Assembly: GCF_024679095.1 (NCBI RefSeq)
Contig: NW_026111172.1
Location: 408,354 to 472,353, forward strand
DNA: 64,000 nucleotides
Direction: 5' to 3'
Source of the DNA: Eriocheir sinensis
Lineage: Eukaryota > Arthropoda > Malacostraca > Decapoda > Varunidae
How positions within the stretch are numbered: position 1 is the stretch's first letter; the number at the start of each line of letters is the position of its first letter. Below, piece after piece: positions 22,310 through 33,457 of this stretch. Position numbers and translations under genes: made by a program. The notes below the pieces were generated by a model. That model searched no databases. It worked only from the letters and a program-made list of their open reading frames with translations, and had not been told where the DNA came from.

Positions 22310-23529
22310 GAGTAAAATTAATAAATAGAGTAGATGAGTATTGGGCAATTGTCTGGCAGGATTGAATGTGTTGAGGAGTGCCAGAACAGGGATGCCACTA
22401 CCATGACAGTGCCTTGGGGGAAGTTCTCATGAGGGGAATGGATATCAGAGATATAGATAGATTGATATGCATCTGCATGTGTCAAAATTACTGGAGAAAC
22501 AAGTGAGCATTTTGAGATAAAAATGGGCTTAAGGCAGGGGTGTGTCATGTCACAATGGTTGTTCAATATTTATATGGATGGTGTTATTAGAGAAATGAAG
22601 GGCAAAGTTGGGGAAGTTGGAGTAAGAATGTTCGATGAGGGAAGGAAGAGGGTACTGAGTTCAATACTGTTTGCTGATGACACGGTGCTCATTGCAGAAA
22701 ATGACAGTGACTTACAAAATTTGGTCAGTGTTTTTGACAGTGTCTGTAATAGGAGAAAGCTGAAAGTAAATGTCAACAAAAGTAAAGTGATGGTTTGTGA
22801 ACAAAGTAGAAGCGAGGTTGTAGATTTTGTATGCCCATATAGAGTGGAAATTGAATGTGAAAAAGAATGCAAAATAATTTTGAATGGTGAAGAAATGGAG
22901 GAGGTCAATGAGTTTAGGTACCTTGGATCAGTTATGTGTAAGCATGGTGGTATGGAGGGTGAGATAAGAGAAAGGGCATTGCAAGGAAGAAGGGTGGCAG
23001 GGTCTTTGGGACGAATCATGAATGGCAGAAGTGTGAGCATGGAGGTAAAGAGGGATTTGAGAAATACAATAATAGTACCAACCCACACATATGCAAGTGA
23101 AACATGGGCCTGGAATGAAAGTCAGAGGTCTAGAGTGCAGGCAGTGGAAATGAGTTATTTGAGGAGTGCTTGTGATGTGAGTAGAATGAATGGAATGAGT
23201 AATGAAAGTGTGTACAAGCATTTTGGAATGTGTCACAGGGGTGAAGGGAAGAAGTGAAGCGACAGACTTTAAAGTGGTTTGGCCACATGGAGCAAATGGA
23301 GGAGAGTAAGATGACCAGAAGGGTGTATGTGAGTGAGATAGGAGGAAATGCTAGGGGACGACCTCCAGTGAAATGGAGGGATAGGGTGCAAGAGTACGTT
23401 AGGGAGAGGGGGGAAAGATCTTTGAGAAACTATGAGCAGGCAAGGAGGGAGTGTCTGGATAGAGAAAGTTGGAAACTCTTCTGCCGTGGCCATCCCCTGA
23501 TGGGAGCTCCTAGGAGCAGGCGTCGGTGA
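22310..23529 (+). pseudogene. Non-LTR retrotransposon RT, C-terminal part
   Basis: A frame from about 22466 reads KITGETSEHFEIKMGLRQG, NIYMDGVIREM, SSILFADDTVLIAE (catalytic FADD intact), NVNKSKVMV and YLGSVMCKHGG. A frameshift near 23240 leads to a second frame with TLKWFGHMEQMEE, RGRPPVKWRDRV and a basic end at 23529. The WFGHMERM...RGRPP tail marks RT genes of one widespread LINE group whose clade I cannot name with confidence. The 5' RT half and endonuclease are absent. It lies just upstream of METTL18's 22026 exon, on the opposite strand. Confidence 0.9.
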
Positions 23530-24165
23530 AATGAAATATATGATATAAACCACAAAATATACTTCTCATGATATGCAAGATGAGATGAAAGGAAGTGCTG
23601 GGCAAAGGGGGGAAGCAACTGCTTGATTAAATGGTCAGTCAACCTGATCACAAGATAATTGAAATGTATTCTTTTACAGCTTTAATCCCCTCCATAAATT
23701 TGTTGCAAGACTTATTTCATGTTGCCTCTGCACTACTTGTCCCTATTATACATACTCCATAATCTGTTCATTTTAATACAACATTGCAAAGCTATAGTCG
23801 GTTCACCCAAGTCTGAAGCGAGCATTATCGTGTGCTGGCAACCTGCTGTCACACAGCGTGTCCGATTTCATGGATACTGTATGCTAGCCTACGCATAGTA
23901 AACAGTCGTCAGTGTCAGTAATATGCAGGCAGCAATAACAAATACCATCAATTATAGTCGATTATGAGTTAAAAAATATTAGTAATGTCGCAAATACAGT
24001 ACCCTCTCGAGTTTCATGCCAACCGAGTTTCGCAATCCACAAGTTTTGCGCTCAATCCTACATTCTTACCATCCCGACTTTCGTGCATTATCGCCCCGAG
24101 TTTTGCGCTGCTTTGACATGTACGGGTCATGTCTACTTACTGTCGGCGTCACGCGCGATTCCTCA

Positions 24166-24558
24166 AGGCGGTGTCACATTGGCCGTTTTCCTTCAACCTT
24201 TGGGGCTATTGGCAACCGCCCGTGCACCCACCCGGGAGCGAGTTGTTAGTTGTCTGTACGGATGGAAAATGGTTGGAGGTACGAGCAATCGCGTGGCTGT
24301 ATGTAAACAAACAGACGACGGCAGTGGCTGAGGAGTGAGGAGCAGTGGAAAATGGCCAACCAAGAAACTCTTAAAGTAGACTGGCAGAGCTGCTTTGTTT
24401 ACTATTTAATCGATACAGGGCGACTGCTTTGTTTACTTTGTGAATACGGACAACCGACCTTGGCCATGTATGACGCACACCCTGAAAATTTGGAGCTGCC
24501 GGTCGCCCGTATCACCAACGCAGTCGGAGGAAAAAGGCCCAGTGTGACACCAGCAGCT
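24166..24558. mobile_element. Small TIR element inside P3
   Basis: Ends GGTGTCACATTGGCCG and, inverted, GGTGTCACACTGGGCC are an imperfect TIR of about 20 bp around 390 bp. The target duplication is not clear. A 69-codon open frame at 24352-24561 has no motif I recognise. Confidence 0.6.
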
Positions 24559-24706
24559 TAAAGGCGCGGTCACACAAGCTAGCTTCTCGGGAATTTTCCA
24601 CCGAGATTATCTTCCAACAATTTTATGCCTCAAATTTATCCTCATGTTTGGTCACGCAGAGGACTGTTGCATTCTGGAATATATCAGCTGAAAAGCAAAA
24701 CAAACA

Positions 24707-24988
24707 ATGGATCCAGACTTTGCAGAGTTTGTTTTGTGGTGTTTGCTGAAGAAAAAGAAAAAAATGAAAAGAAAGTATGTGTTGGTTCGTGAGTGGTTAG
24801 CTCAGAGACAAAGGGAGAGTGTGTAACAGCTTGCTACCGTTAAGTGTTACGAGAAAGTACGTAACAGTGAGGACCAAGACACAATGAAGCAGTGGCTATG
24901 CTTGGAAAAGACTCAAGTCCAAGATCTGCTCAACCTGATTACTCCAGGCTTATCTAGCTTCATGGAACTCATTGTGGTGCTGGAATAA
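24707..24988 (+). pseudogene. Harbinger-like transposase N-terminal remnant
   Basis: ATG at 24707 reads MDPDFAEFVLWCLLKKKKK, YVLVREWLAQRQRESV, a stop, then in the same frame NSEDQDTMKQWLCLEKTQ and DLLNLITPGL. W..EWL.RR followed by LL..I.P resembles the start of PIF/Harbinger nucleases. GGCGCGGTCACACAAGC at about 24565 looks like a Harbinger-type end. No other end or catalytic domain was found. Confidence 0.45.
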
Positions 24989-25962
24989 ACATGCAGATAG
25001 CTACTGAACAGATCAACTGATACACTCTTCTTCTTGTGACCACAACTTACCAACCTCACAAGAAAATAACCAACATGCTGGTGACTGAGTTTCTGACAAG
25101 AATTTCAATGAGTTTCCGGTGAAATGCAGCCGACTTTGAATCTCTGTACAAAATTCTCAAGAAACTATACTCTATTGATTTTAACTTGAGCCCTTGGGCG
25201 CGACTCAGGGATTCCCCACGAGGCCACGCTGGTGCCACATCACTCCATTACTCTCCTCAGAGAGGGTCGCTACCTCTCTCTCTCTCTTTTGCATGGTTGT
25301 GCAGGGTGCGAGAGTTAGATCTACTTGAGTTGTCCATTGTGGTGTAATGCTGAATGGTGCAGCCAAGCGCCTGTTGCCAAGGTCCGTCAGGCAGCAACGT
25401 CGCATGAGCCACTTTGCTAAGTGATATGGAAGGTTTACTAAGTCGTTGTCTTTCCCTCTAATCCCAAGCCATTCTTAACACCATGCAGTCGTATAATGAA
25501 TATGTATACATTCCGTAAATAGATAACGTACAGACTAACAGTGAGACAGATCGCCATGCGCAGGTCATCACTAGATCTGTAAACAATGGGGGTTTCCTCA
25601 GGCCAAGCCACAGGGCTCAAGTTAAGAGTCGATGGACAATAGCGATTGGGTGACCATGTTCACACCTGCTGGGGCAGGATTCACAGAGATGCGTGCTAAT
25701 GGCCAGTGGTAAAAGCCACGAACTAATGATTTATCTCTCAGAATTGACTTCAGATTCACAAAGCTTTTGTTTTGTCATAGTTAGAGGCCGCTGATTGGAT
25801 GAGTGCCTGCGATGACATCATCGGACTTGGCCAATTACAAGCGTGTTTTCAGAACTGTCAGCCAATCGTAAGGCAACCAGCAGCCTTCAGCTGCGACTTC
25901 AAAATGACCCGTTCTCTCTTCACATTTTCTTCCTATTTTCACAGTACGTATTTTGAGATAAC

Positions 25963-26002
<40 letters not shown>

Positions 26003-26714
26003 TCAGTTTCTCAACGGGCTTGAACAAATAAGCGTTTTTTCAGCATTTTCAATACCCCGAGTTTCGCAATCCGCAAGTTTAACGCTATACCTGCGGAACG
26101 AAGCAAGCGCGAAACTTGGGAGGGTACTGTAGCTGTTTTGTTAATTTACAAGGTCGCTGATTATGTTCATTAAACATTCTTGAAGCTGTCCACCACTAAG
26201 AAAATTAGCAGGCTTTATATTAACAAAACAGCTATTTGCGACATTACTAATATTCTTTAACTCATAATCGACTATAATTGATGGTATTTGTTATTACTGC
26301 CTGCATATTACTGACACTGACGACTGTTTACTATGCGTAGGCTAGCATACAGTAGCCACAAAATCGGACACGCCGTGTGATAGCAGGCTGCCAGCACACG
26401 ATAATGCTCGCTTCAGACTTGGGTGAACCGACTATGGCATTGTAATTTTTCCATATAAACTTCTTGTTTTCCTACTTGGTATAACATACTTTAATTTTTA
26501 TTTCACTGAAGTATCCACATTTTTCATACTAAGAACTCAAGATATTTAAATGCCACTTCAGGAACTATACCCATTGTTTGAATGTTATATTTCATCCTCT
26601 TTCCATCATTGTAAACTTTCTCTCCCCAAAAGACTCTTCTTGTCCTAATATGTATAGGGCAATTGGCACTTATCCTGTTTCTAGTAAAATGCACGATTCA
26701 GTATATAAGGATAC

Positions 26715-27046
26715 ATGAGTCCATCATGCTTCAAATGTGCTGTCATAAGATCCAACAACTTCTTGTGACAGCTGGGGTTGTAGATGGTTTCCGAAGTTAA
26801 TATTAAGTCAAATTTTCTTTCTTCACCATCTGCATCCTTTCTAATATTTTCTGTTTGTTCGTTCTCATATTCACATTGACTTGATAATAGCTGGTTAACA
26901 GCAGCCCAGTCCCCAGAATAAAATGTGGCTTTGGAGGATAAAGACTCGGTAAGATGTTCATCTTTAGCACTGGCATTTCTTGAGGTCTTGTTATACAGGT
27001 TCAGTGCAACATTTGGTATGGTCACAAAATTCACAACCTCTTCATT
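26715..27046 (-). CDS. METTL18: METTL18 exon (central methyltransferase)
   Basis: Acceptor TTTCTCCCAAACAG before 27046, donor GTATCC after 26715. The 332 bp start in phase 0 with NEEVVNFVTIPNVALNLYNK, continue through a variable Ser/Glu-rich part, FYSGDWAAVNQLL, and FDLILTSETIYNP, and end ...KHDGL plus two bases of Ile. LTSETIYNP is a hallmark of METTL18. The open frame continues 30 codons past the donor only by chance. The donor +3 to +6 bases are weak. Confidence 0.93.
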
Positions 27047-27228
27047 CTGTTTGGGAGAAAAAATATTCATCTGAGCCTGTTTACTGCACATAGAACAGCA
27101 AGGAAGTGACAGGATATTGTGGATAACTGCTAACAAGAACTGTCTGAAAAATCTAACAGGGAAGGATAAAATCTCAACTGTTAACAAATGTTTATTCTAT
27201 GGGTTGTTACCAAGGACATGGTATTTAA

Positions 27229-28067
27229 CCCCTTCACTACGGCCAGGCCAAAACAGCGCCCCATGCCGTATCCGAGATCGCCATGCGCGCCAAATTTCAA
27301 ATGTCGCTGTTGAATATAACAAGTTTTCAGCCATAACCTCAACATAATTATCATGTATTATATATGAAAACATGCAGAATTAAATGGTGCACATAAAGAA
27401 ACTCACTATGGCCGGGCCAAAACAGCGCCCTGCGCCGTATCAGGGATCGCTGCACGCGCCAAATTTCAAATGTCGCTATTGAATATAGCAATTTTTCGGC
27501 CAAAAACACAATGTAATGAAAACATGCAGAATTAAATGGTGCACATAAAGAAACATAAATTGATTGATAATTTTGAGATGTAAGCATATATATGGAGATA
27601 AAATAATTTGTATATTGGCTAAAGCGAGCCAAGACGCAGTACAGGTAACTCTCGATTTATGCGAGTTTGGTTTATGCGTTTTTTAAATAACGCGGGGTCC
27701 AAATTCCAAATAAATGTTTAATTTACACGTTTTTTTCACTTATACGCGATATTTTATGGAGTGGCCACCAGATGTCTCACACAACTGGACTCACACGGCG
27801 CCGCGGCCACACAGCTGAGCTCAGTTCTTCCCGCGCCCCACTTGAACAAAAATACAGTACCCACGCTGCCACACTACTCAACAATAGGGGTGGGCAGATA
27901 CCGGTACCAGTACCGGTACTAACGGTACCAGCTATACGGTATGGTACCGGTACCAGACTGCTCGGTACCGGTACCAATACTAGCCAGTCGTTCATGGTGT
28001 CCCTCATTTCTTTCTCACACGAGTGAGGCTGTGACTGAGTGCCTGAGTGGATATCTCGGTGATATGG

Positions 28068-28113
<46 letters not shown>

Positions 28114-28297
28114 CTGAATGAAGTGAATATTTATTTTTCAATAGAAACCTACCTCTTGTTTGATATACATTGTTTTTGATTTACGCGACCTCTTCAAGGA
28201 CACAATACTCGCATAAATCGAGTTACCTGTATGCGTGTCCTCGGATATGGTACGGGGCACACAAGGACGCAGTATACGCGTCCTCGTGTTGAAGGGG
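27229..28297. mobile_element. piggyBac-like MITE with internal tandem duplication
   Basis: TTAA at 27225-27228 and 28298-28301, ends CCCCTTCACTACGGCC and, inverted, CCCCTTCAACACGAGG. The left half contains two copies of a block of about 180 bp (GGCCAAAACAGCGCC ... AGAATTAAATGGTGCACA). Element P4 is nested in the right part. Confidence 0.8.
27642..28229. mobile_element. TA-target MITE P4 (588 bp), nested
   Basis: TIR CAGGTAACTCTCGATTTATG and, inverted, CAGGTAACTCGATTTATGCG. TA duplicated at 27640-27641 and 28230-28231. Contains (TC)n at 28072-28111 and a block of alternating GGTACC words at about 27900-27985. No transposase. Confidence 0.85.
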
Positions 28298-28301
28298 TTA
28301 A

Positions 28302-29382
28302 TGGCTTAAATGGCAATAACCCAACATCTGTCAAATGCCAATGAATCATCGATCACACTATCCAGGCTTATCATGACAACAGTCAAACGGGTTTATCCAG
28401 AGAACATCAATGTGTACAAAAGGGGTTTACTTCTCCATCTAACTATTTAACACAATGTTGGAATCCAAAAGGCCCAGTACCCTTTCCAGGTGAGGCCACA
28501 GAAACTGACCAGGCCTAAACAGAATGTAGGCAAAGGGGGAAAAACGAAACAAGAAGGCAAAGGCAACCAGGCGTAAACATCAGGTCTAAACAGAGGCAGG
28601 CAGCCCATAAACCACGAGGGGAAAAACAAACAAAAGATGAGGAGAAAACAGATAACATGACCAGTTCATAAACATTTACCAGTGCCTAAAACAAGTAGAG
28701 TGCAAGCACACAGGTCAGTATGCAATGTTAGAGAAAAGGTGGGGCTAGCTGCACCCATTCCCATAGGATTGGACGTGATGACAATTGTTAAAAGCTAATA
28801 ATAGAACAGGAAAATCAAGCGGGTGTGAAAATTAGGTGTTAATGACAAATAACAGAAAAGTAAATAACAATTGAGAATGAATCTGGCCAATAGGCATTGA
28901 TAGGAAATTAGACAATGAGTTATGTGGAAAAAATAGGTGTGATAAGTGTTATTAGCCCAGCCCAAAGATAAGTAATGAGTTGGGTGGAACTGGTTCAGTC
29001 AGAGCTCCTCCAGCTTTGACAGCAAGTGGAATAAGACTCAACAGCCTAGCAGAGGCTGTGGTCATCTTACTTGTGAGTAGAAATGAGAGATTTTAGGGCA
29101 AGTCGCATCTTTGTGTAAAAATATCTTAGCCTGTAGATTAGTTTAGGGAATATGTGGTAGGGTGGTTACTTTATTGATGTTAGGAGGCGAGTAAGATGGA
29201 GAACCATTGCCAGTGGTATGACATGCTTGTGTGAATTTTGTAGGTTATAGGTAACTTCAACATAATAATTTCAAATGCATGTTATTTTACTTTGTTGTAA
29301 TATTAAGATTTGTGGTGCCGTTGTTGTGGGTCTTGTCCACTCCTGACGTGTCTTATTAGTGTTTTCTGTTATTGAGATGTAG
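28302..29382. other. METTL18 intron, no recognised feature
   Basis: No coding motif, TIR or tandem repeat recognised. Confidence 0.5.
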
Positions 29383-29384
29383 TA

Positions 29385-30417
29385 CAGGTTGAGAATTCAT
29401 TATCAGAAATTCCAAAATCCTAAAGTTTTTTTTAATGCTGACATGACGTGTCACAAATGGAAAATTCCACAAAACAACTCGTTCTCTTTTCCCATTTTCT
29501 TCCTTTTTCCATTATAATATGACACAATGGCTATTTATAACATTTATAAGACCATATTTACCTTATTCCCGCTTTTTACATCTAAGTGATAAAGGCGTTT
29601 ATATTGAAATTAAAGGTTTTATTTTTTTAAAGTTAAACTGTGTTAAATTGCAATCTGGGAACTGATTTCATTGTTTGCTGCACATTTACGTCAAGGTAAC
29701 TCTGCTTTTCGATGTCTTGTTATCTACAAACATGCCTAAGGAGAAGAAAAAGAAAATAAGGAGGAGACTGAGTCAGGAAGAAAGCAAAGAAAAATATGGA
29801 GCAAAGGCAAACAGGAACGAAGGACGGAAGGGAGGAACGAGGGAAACTTAAGAATGCCTTGATATATCTGCTGATCGCTTTAGATATTAAGGATGGGAAG
29901 ATAAGAAAAAACAGACGGGATGAGAAGGGCAGAAATCAGCATGCCAATCCTCGTCGACAGAGCCAACTTTTGGTCGGTGACAGCCGATAAAGTCAGTCTG
30001 TCAGCTTCATCTTCATGGGCTGTCACCCGACAACGGAGTGGTCCCTCCACGGAGGGACAAATCTAGGAAGGAAGGAAAGATGGAGGAGGGAGTTCTGGCA
30101 GTCCCGAGCATCGGTGCTGCTGGGAAAACATATCATACCACCCACAATTCTCATGCCTCTCAAAGAGGGTATATCTCATCACTATATAAAGGAATTGGCT
30201 CTTTTTTCTCGCAAAGTTATATTTCAAGTTGAAAAACACAATTTATAAGCATTTATATATCAAGCAGTTGTCACAGTAACACCTTTGCTTGTTACTCATT
30301 GTGATTACTGTGGATTGTTTGCTCTGTGGTGTAAAGATATTGTTGAAAATGTCAAAAATTCCAAAATCCAAAAAAATCCAAAATCCACAACACTTCCAGT
30401 CCCAGGAATTCAACCTG
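29385..30417. mobile_element. Tigger-like MITE with MER2-like ends
   Basis: TA at 29383-29384 and 30418-30419. The ends start CAGGTTGAGAATTC and, inverted, CAGGTTGAATTCCTGGG, followed by TCCAAAATCC repeats. A frame from 29731 starts MPKEKKKKIRRRLSQEE and breaks within 40 codons, perhaps a transposase remnant. A fragment of retroposon C lies at 29955-30062. Confidence 0.78.
29955..30062 (+). mobile_element. Retroposon family C fragment
   Basis: GGTCGGTGACAGCCGATAAAG through TGGTCCCTCCACGGAGGGAC matches the 5' half of the family C copies at 14147 and 54421. No poly(A) tail. Confidence 0.6.
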
Positions 30418-30419
30418 TA

Positions 30420-31467
30420 TGTTGAGTGGAGTGTTACTTTCATTAAAATAAATTTAACAGATTTTTTCCTTTGTTTTATCCCCAAACCTAGTCTCCATAA
30501 CAACTTGAACTTGGATCATGCTACCAAGGATGAGACAGAGTAAGGTTGCTTAAAGCTTGATGTAAAAGGTTTCCATTGTGTCAGTAGCCATCAATCCTGG
30601 AAAATAAGAAACAAGAGTGAACCTAAAGGGAGGAAACAAAAAGAGTAGGACTTGTATAATAAAATTGATTGGTTTTGTAATGTATTTTGTAAGTGAGAAA
30701 TTTTATTATTCAAAACATTTGTTCCATGTTTTTTGCCTAATTCATTCCAGAGGTAAAAAAAAAAAACTTTCTAAGTTTTGACACATGAAAAGTTTTCTAA
30801 CATTCAGTTCAAATCTATAAGTATTTTTATGAGGACTATACATGTCTTAGAAAAAATATTGAAAATTATAGTAAAAAATTAAGTAAACAAAAATAAAAGT
30901 CGTAAACCCCAATCTAGCATTTTTGTCACAAACAATGCTGCTTTATGGCAACTGCTTGATTCCTTCACCTATAACCTGTTCAGTGTAGTGCACAAAGTTG
31001 ACAGATGTTAATGATTTTTTTTATCAATCACTTATATATCAGATGTTGATGGAAAAAGTGTATGAGTGAACAAAATGGACAAAAATATGACGAGAACATG
31101 TCAAAACAGCCAAAAAGAAGAGGGTGCCAGTGTGCATCAAGGAAGTCATGCAGAAGCTGTTGCCACATGTTGGACTCTGTGCTTGACACCCATTGAACAC
31201 TACAACCACCCCACCAGATGCTCATCAGTGGCTGCCAACATTACCAATATCTCTGTGGTACCTGGAAATTAGCCTACTGTAGTATGAGGGAAATTATTAA
31301 CATCAGCCAGTCAGTCATTGTGCATCAATCCTGTGTTACCCCTCCCTTCCTCCCCCTTCCCTTTCTGTCAGACAGTCTAGACACATGTTCGTTCCCTGCT
31401 TCGTTGATTTCCTTCTTAGTGGTTCAAATTTATTTCTTGTGTGCTAAATTTTGCTCACCAGAGTGAG
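30420..31467. other. METTL18 intron, no recognised feature
   Basis: AT-rich. Short open frames without motifs. Confidence 0.5.
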
Positions 31468-31469
31468 TA

Positions 31470-32392
31470 CGGTAAAACCCCGATTATCCGAAAGCGGATT
31501 ATCCGAAAAACCGGATTATCCGAAATTGATCTGGATAATGCAATTAAAATTTTTTTTTTTTTCTATACTAAAACGTTATAAAACATCAAAAATAAGTAAA
31601 AGTAACTACATATGTACTATATTAACACATTTAAAATTGATAAGAACAGTTAAAATGAATATGCTTTCTAATACGTATTGCCGAAATAGCTTGTAACGAA
31701 TAGATCAATGTATTAGACAAAAAACATTAAACACTCTCTCAACAACACCACATCCGCACCTTTGCCCCAGCAAGGACGTAGGTGCGGCGAACGAACAAAC
31801 TACTGCACGACTACTCTCACACCGTACTCTCAAGACAACGACACAAACACGACTCCCCTCTCCACTCCATGCCACATTCCCCTTCCAACATACGAGTTGC
31901 GCGATAATATGTGTCATCATACTGTGTCTCCACCTGCACGATGCATCAAGGTCACACTTGCAAGCTTGCACAACCATTCACAATCGCACTCTGCAACATT
32001 CACAATTCAGATCTGCAACGCTCACAAGTATCAACATACACTGGTCCAGACAAGGAGACACACAGACAAACATACAATAAAACATTTACATCACATGTTT
32101 TAAGCGTACTACTTTGTTTAGCGTAGCGTGTGTTTGTTTGGTTTCATTGTTTACATCGTCAGTCGGCGGCAGTCGCGTCACACACTTCACACTGGGCAGT
32201 CGCATCGCGTTCTACCTGTGCTTCGACCTCACTTCTTTCTACATCACCATGCCGAAAGAAACCGGGAAAAGGAAGAAAGTCGATCAAACTGGCGGCGATC
32301 AAAGTGGCGGCCATAAATCTGGATTATCCGAAAAATCGGCTTATCCGAAAGAGGCTTCCCCCCTTCCATTTCGGATAATCGGGGTTTTACTG
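31470..32392 (+). mobile_element. Pogo-like MITE (923 bp)
   Basis: TIR CGGTAAAACCCCGATTATCC and, inverted, CAGTAAAACCCCGATTATCC. TA duplicated at 31468-31469 and 32393-32394, with subterminal GGATTATCCGAAA repeats. At 32249 an ATG starts MPKETGKRKKVDQTG, the expected basic start of a CENP-B-type pogo transposase, directly followed by right-end repeats, so the gene body was deleted. Confidence 0.88.
32249..32311 (+). pseudogene. Pogo transposase start codon remnant
   Basis: About 20 codons (MPKETGKRKKVD...) remain of a pogo-type transposase before the deletion junction. No helix-turn-helix or DDE domain. Confidence 0.6.
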
Positions 32393-32394
32393 TA

Positions 32395-32936
32395 TTAATT
32401 AAATTGATAACCTCCCCCCTCTTCCCAGCCTTGTTACCTACTTAATAGCCCCCAAGATGTTTTAATTCAACCGTTTCTTCCCTCTGTAACTCACGCATCC
32501 AAACACATTCAGTTTAACCGTTCCCGCCACCTCTTTCTCGCCACTTAGGAGCGTCAATCGTTCTCTGGCCTCCAAGACGTAAGGAGTGTGCTTGCCCTAT
32601 TCTCTCCCCTTACCCTCCAATATTGTGTAAATTCTTGTTGCCCCCTTCTTGTTAATACTCTAATCATCTAATGTATACCCACATATATATAGTATACTGT
32701 AAATTAATTTCACTCGTTCTCTGGCCTCTGAAAGGTCCATTTGTGGCTTGCCTCAGCGCCCGTTGTCTCGTGTCCACTTACACATACACCCCCAACTTGC
32801 CCAACTTGTGTTTCAAAATGTAGTCTTGGTTCCTATCACCTAACTGTGGCTCTAGGCCCTCTAGGAATTCAGTTTATATGCTTAAGTTATCCCAGGCCTA
32901 GATTAGGTCTCTGATACTATTTGTTCTTGTCAAGTC
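32395..32936. other. METTL18 intron, no recognised feature
   Basis: Pyrimidine-rich non-coding DNA. Confidence 0.5.
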
Positions 32937-32937
32937 C

Positions 32938-32977
32938 TTTTTTTTTTTTTTTTTTTTACAGCAGAGGAAACAGCTCG

Positions 32978-33041
<64 letters not shown>

Positions 33042-33049
33042 AAAAAAAG
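32938..33049. repeat. Poly(T) and poly(A) tracts at LINE copy A 3' end
   Basis: T-run at about 32938-32957 and A-run of about 70 at 32981-33049 flank a short LINE 3' UTR piece. The length of the A-run may partly be an assembly artefact. Confidence 0.85.
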
Positions 33050-33457
33050 CTCGCTACTCACTGCTCCTATAAAAAGCGTTCAGAGGAGTGGCCGAAAGAT
33101 AGGTCAATTTCGGGAGGAGAGGTGTTCTGATACCCTCCTCTTGAAAGAGTTCGTCATAGGCAGGAAGAAATACAGACGAAGGAAGATTGTTCCAGAGTTT
33201 ACCTGCGTGAGGGATGAAAGAGTGAAGATGCTGGTTAACTCGTGCGTAAGGGATTTGGACAGTAAAGGGATGAGCTTGAGCAGAAAATCGTGTGTGGCGA
33301 GGCCACAGGAGGGGGCGAGGCATGCAGTTAGCAAGTTCAGAAGAGCAGTCAGTGTGAAAATATTGATAGAAGATAGAAAGAGGCAACATGGCAGCAGAAT
33401 TTAAGAGGTAGAAGACTATCAGTAAGAGGAGGAGAGCTGATGAGACAAAGAGCCTTA
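33050..33457 (-). pseudogene. LINE copy A, RT C-terminal segment
   Basis: Reads RLFVSSALLLLL in a shifted frame, then SIFYQYFHTDCSSELANC, VNQHLHSFIPHAGKLWNNLP and YDELFQEEGIRTP, the conserved C-terminus of this LINE's RT protein. The upstream part continues at 34568 after the inserted element. Confidence 0.85.

Larger units (their letters stand above)
23997..26129. mobile_element. TA-target TIR element P3 (2133 bp), nested
   Basis: TIR CAGTACCCTCTCGAGTTTC and, inverted, CAGTACCCTCCCAAGTTTC. TA duplicated at 23995-23996 and 26130-26131. Repeated subterminal words GAGTTTCGCAAT and GTTTTGCGC. The interior holds further inserted pieces (24166-24558, 24565-25020) and an (A)n run at 25968-26000. 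Pogo/mariner-like ends. Confidence 0.85.
23794..26435. mobile_element. Long-TIR (fold-back type) element, split by a nested transposon
   Basis: Arms of about 230 bp are reverse complements: ATAGTCGGTTCACCCAAGTC on the left, its inverse at 26435. The left arm is interrupted at 23996/26130 by element P3. Without it the element would be roughly 510 bp. The flanking words CATTGCAA and CATTGTAA might be an 8-bp target duplication with a few unpaired end bases. No coding capacity. Confidence 0.85.

Noticed and set aside
26681..26714. Extension of the METTL18 frame to the stop at 26681
   Set aside because: The next conserved segment (LLAAKTHYFG) joins only if the exon ends at 26715. The extra codons match nothing conserved.
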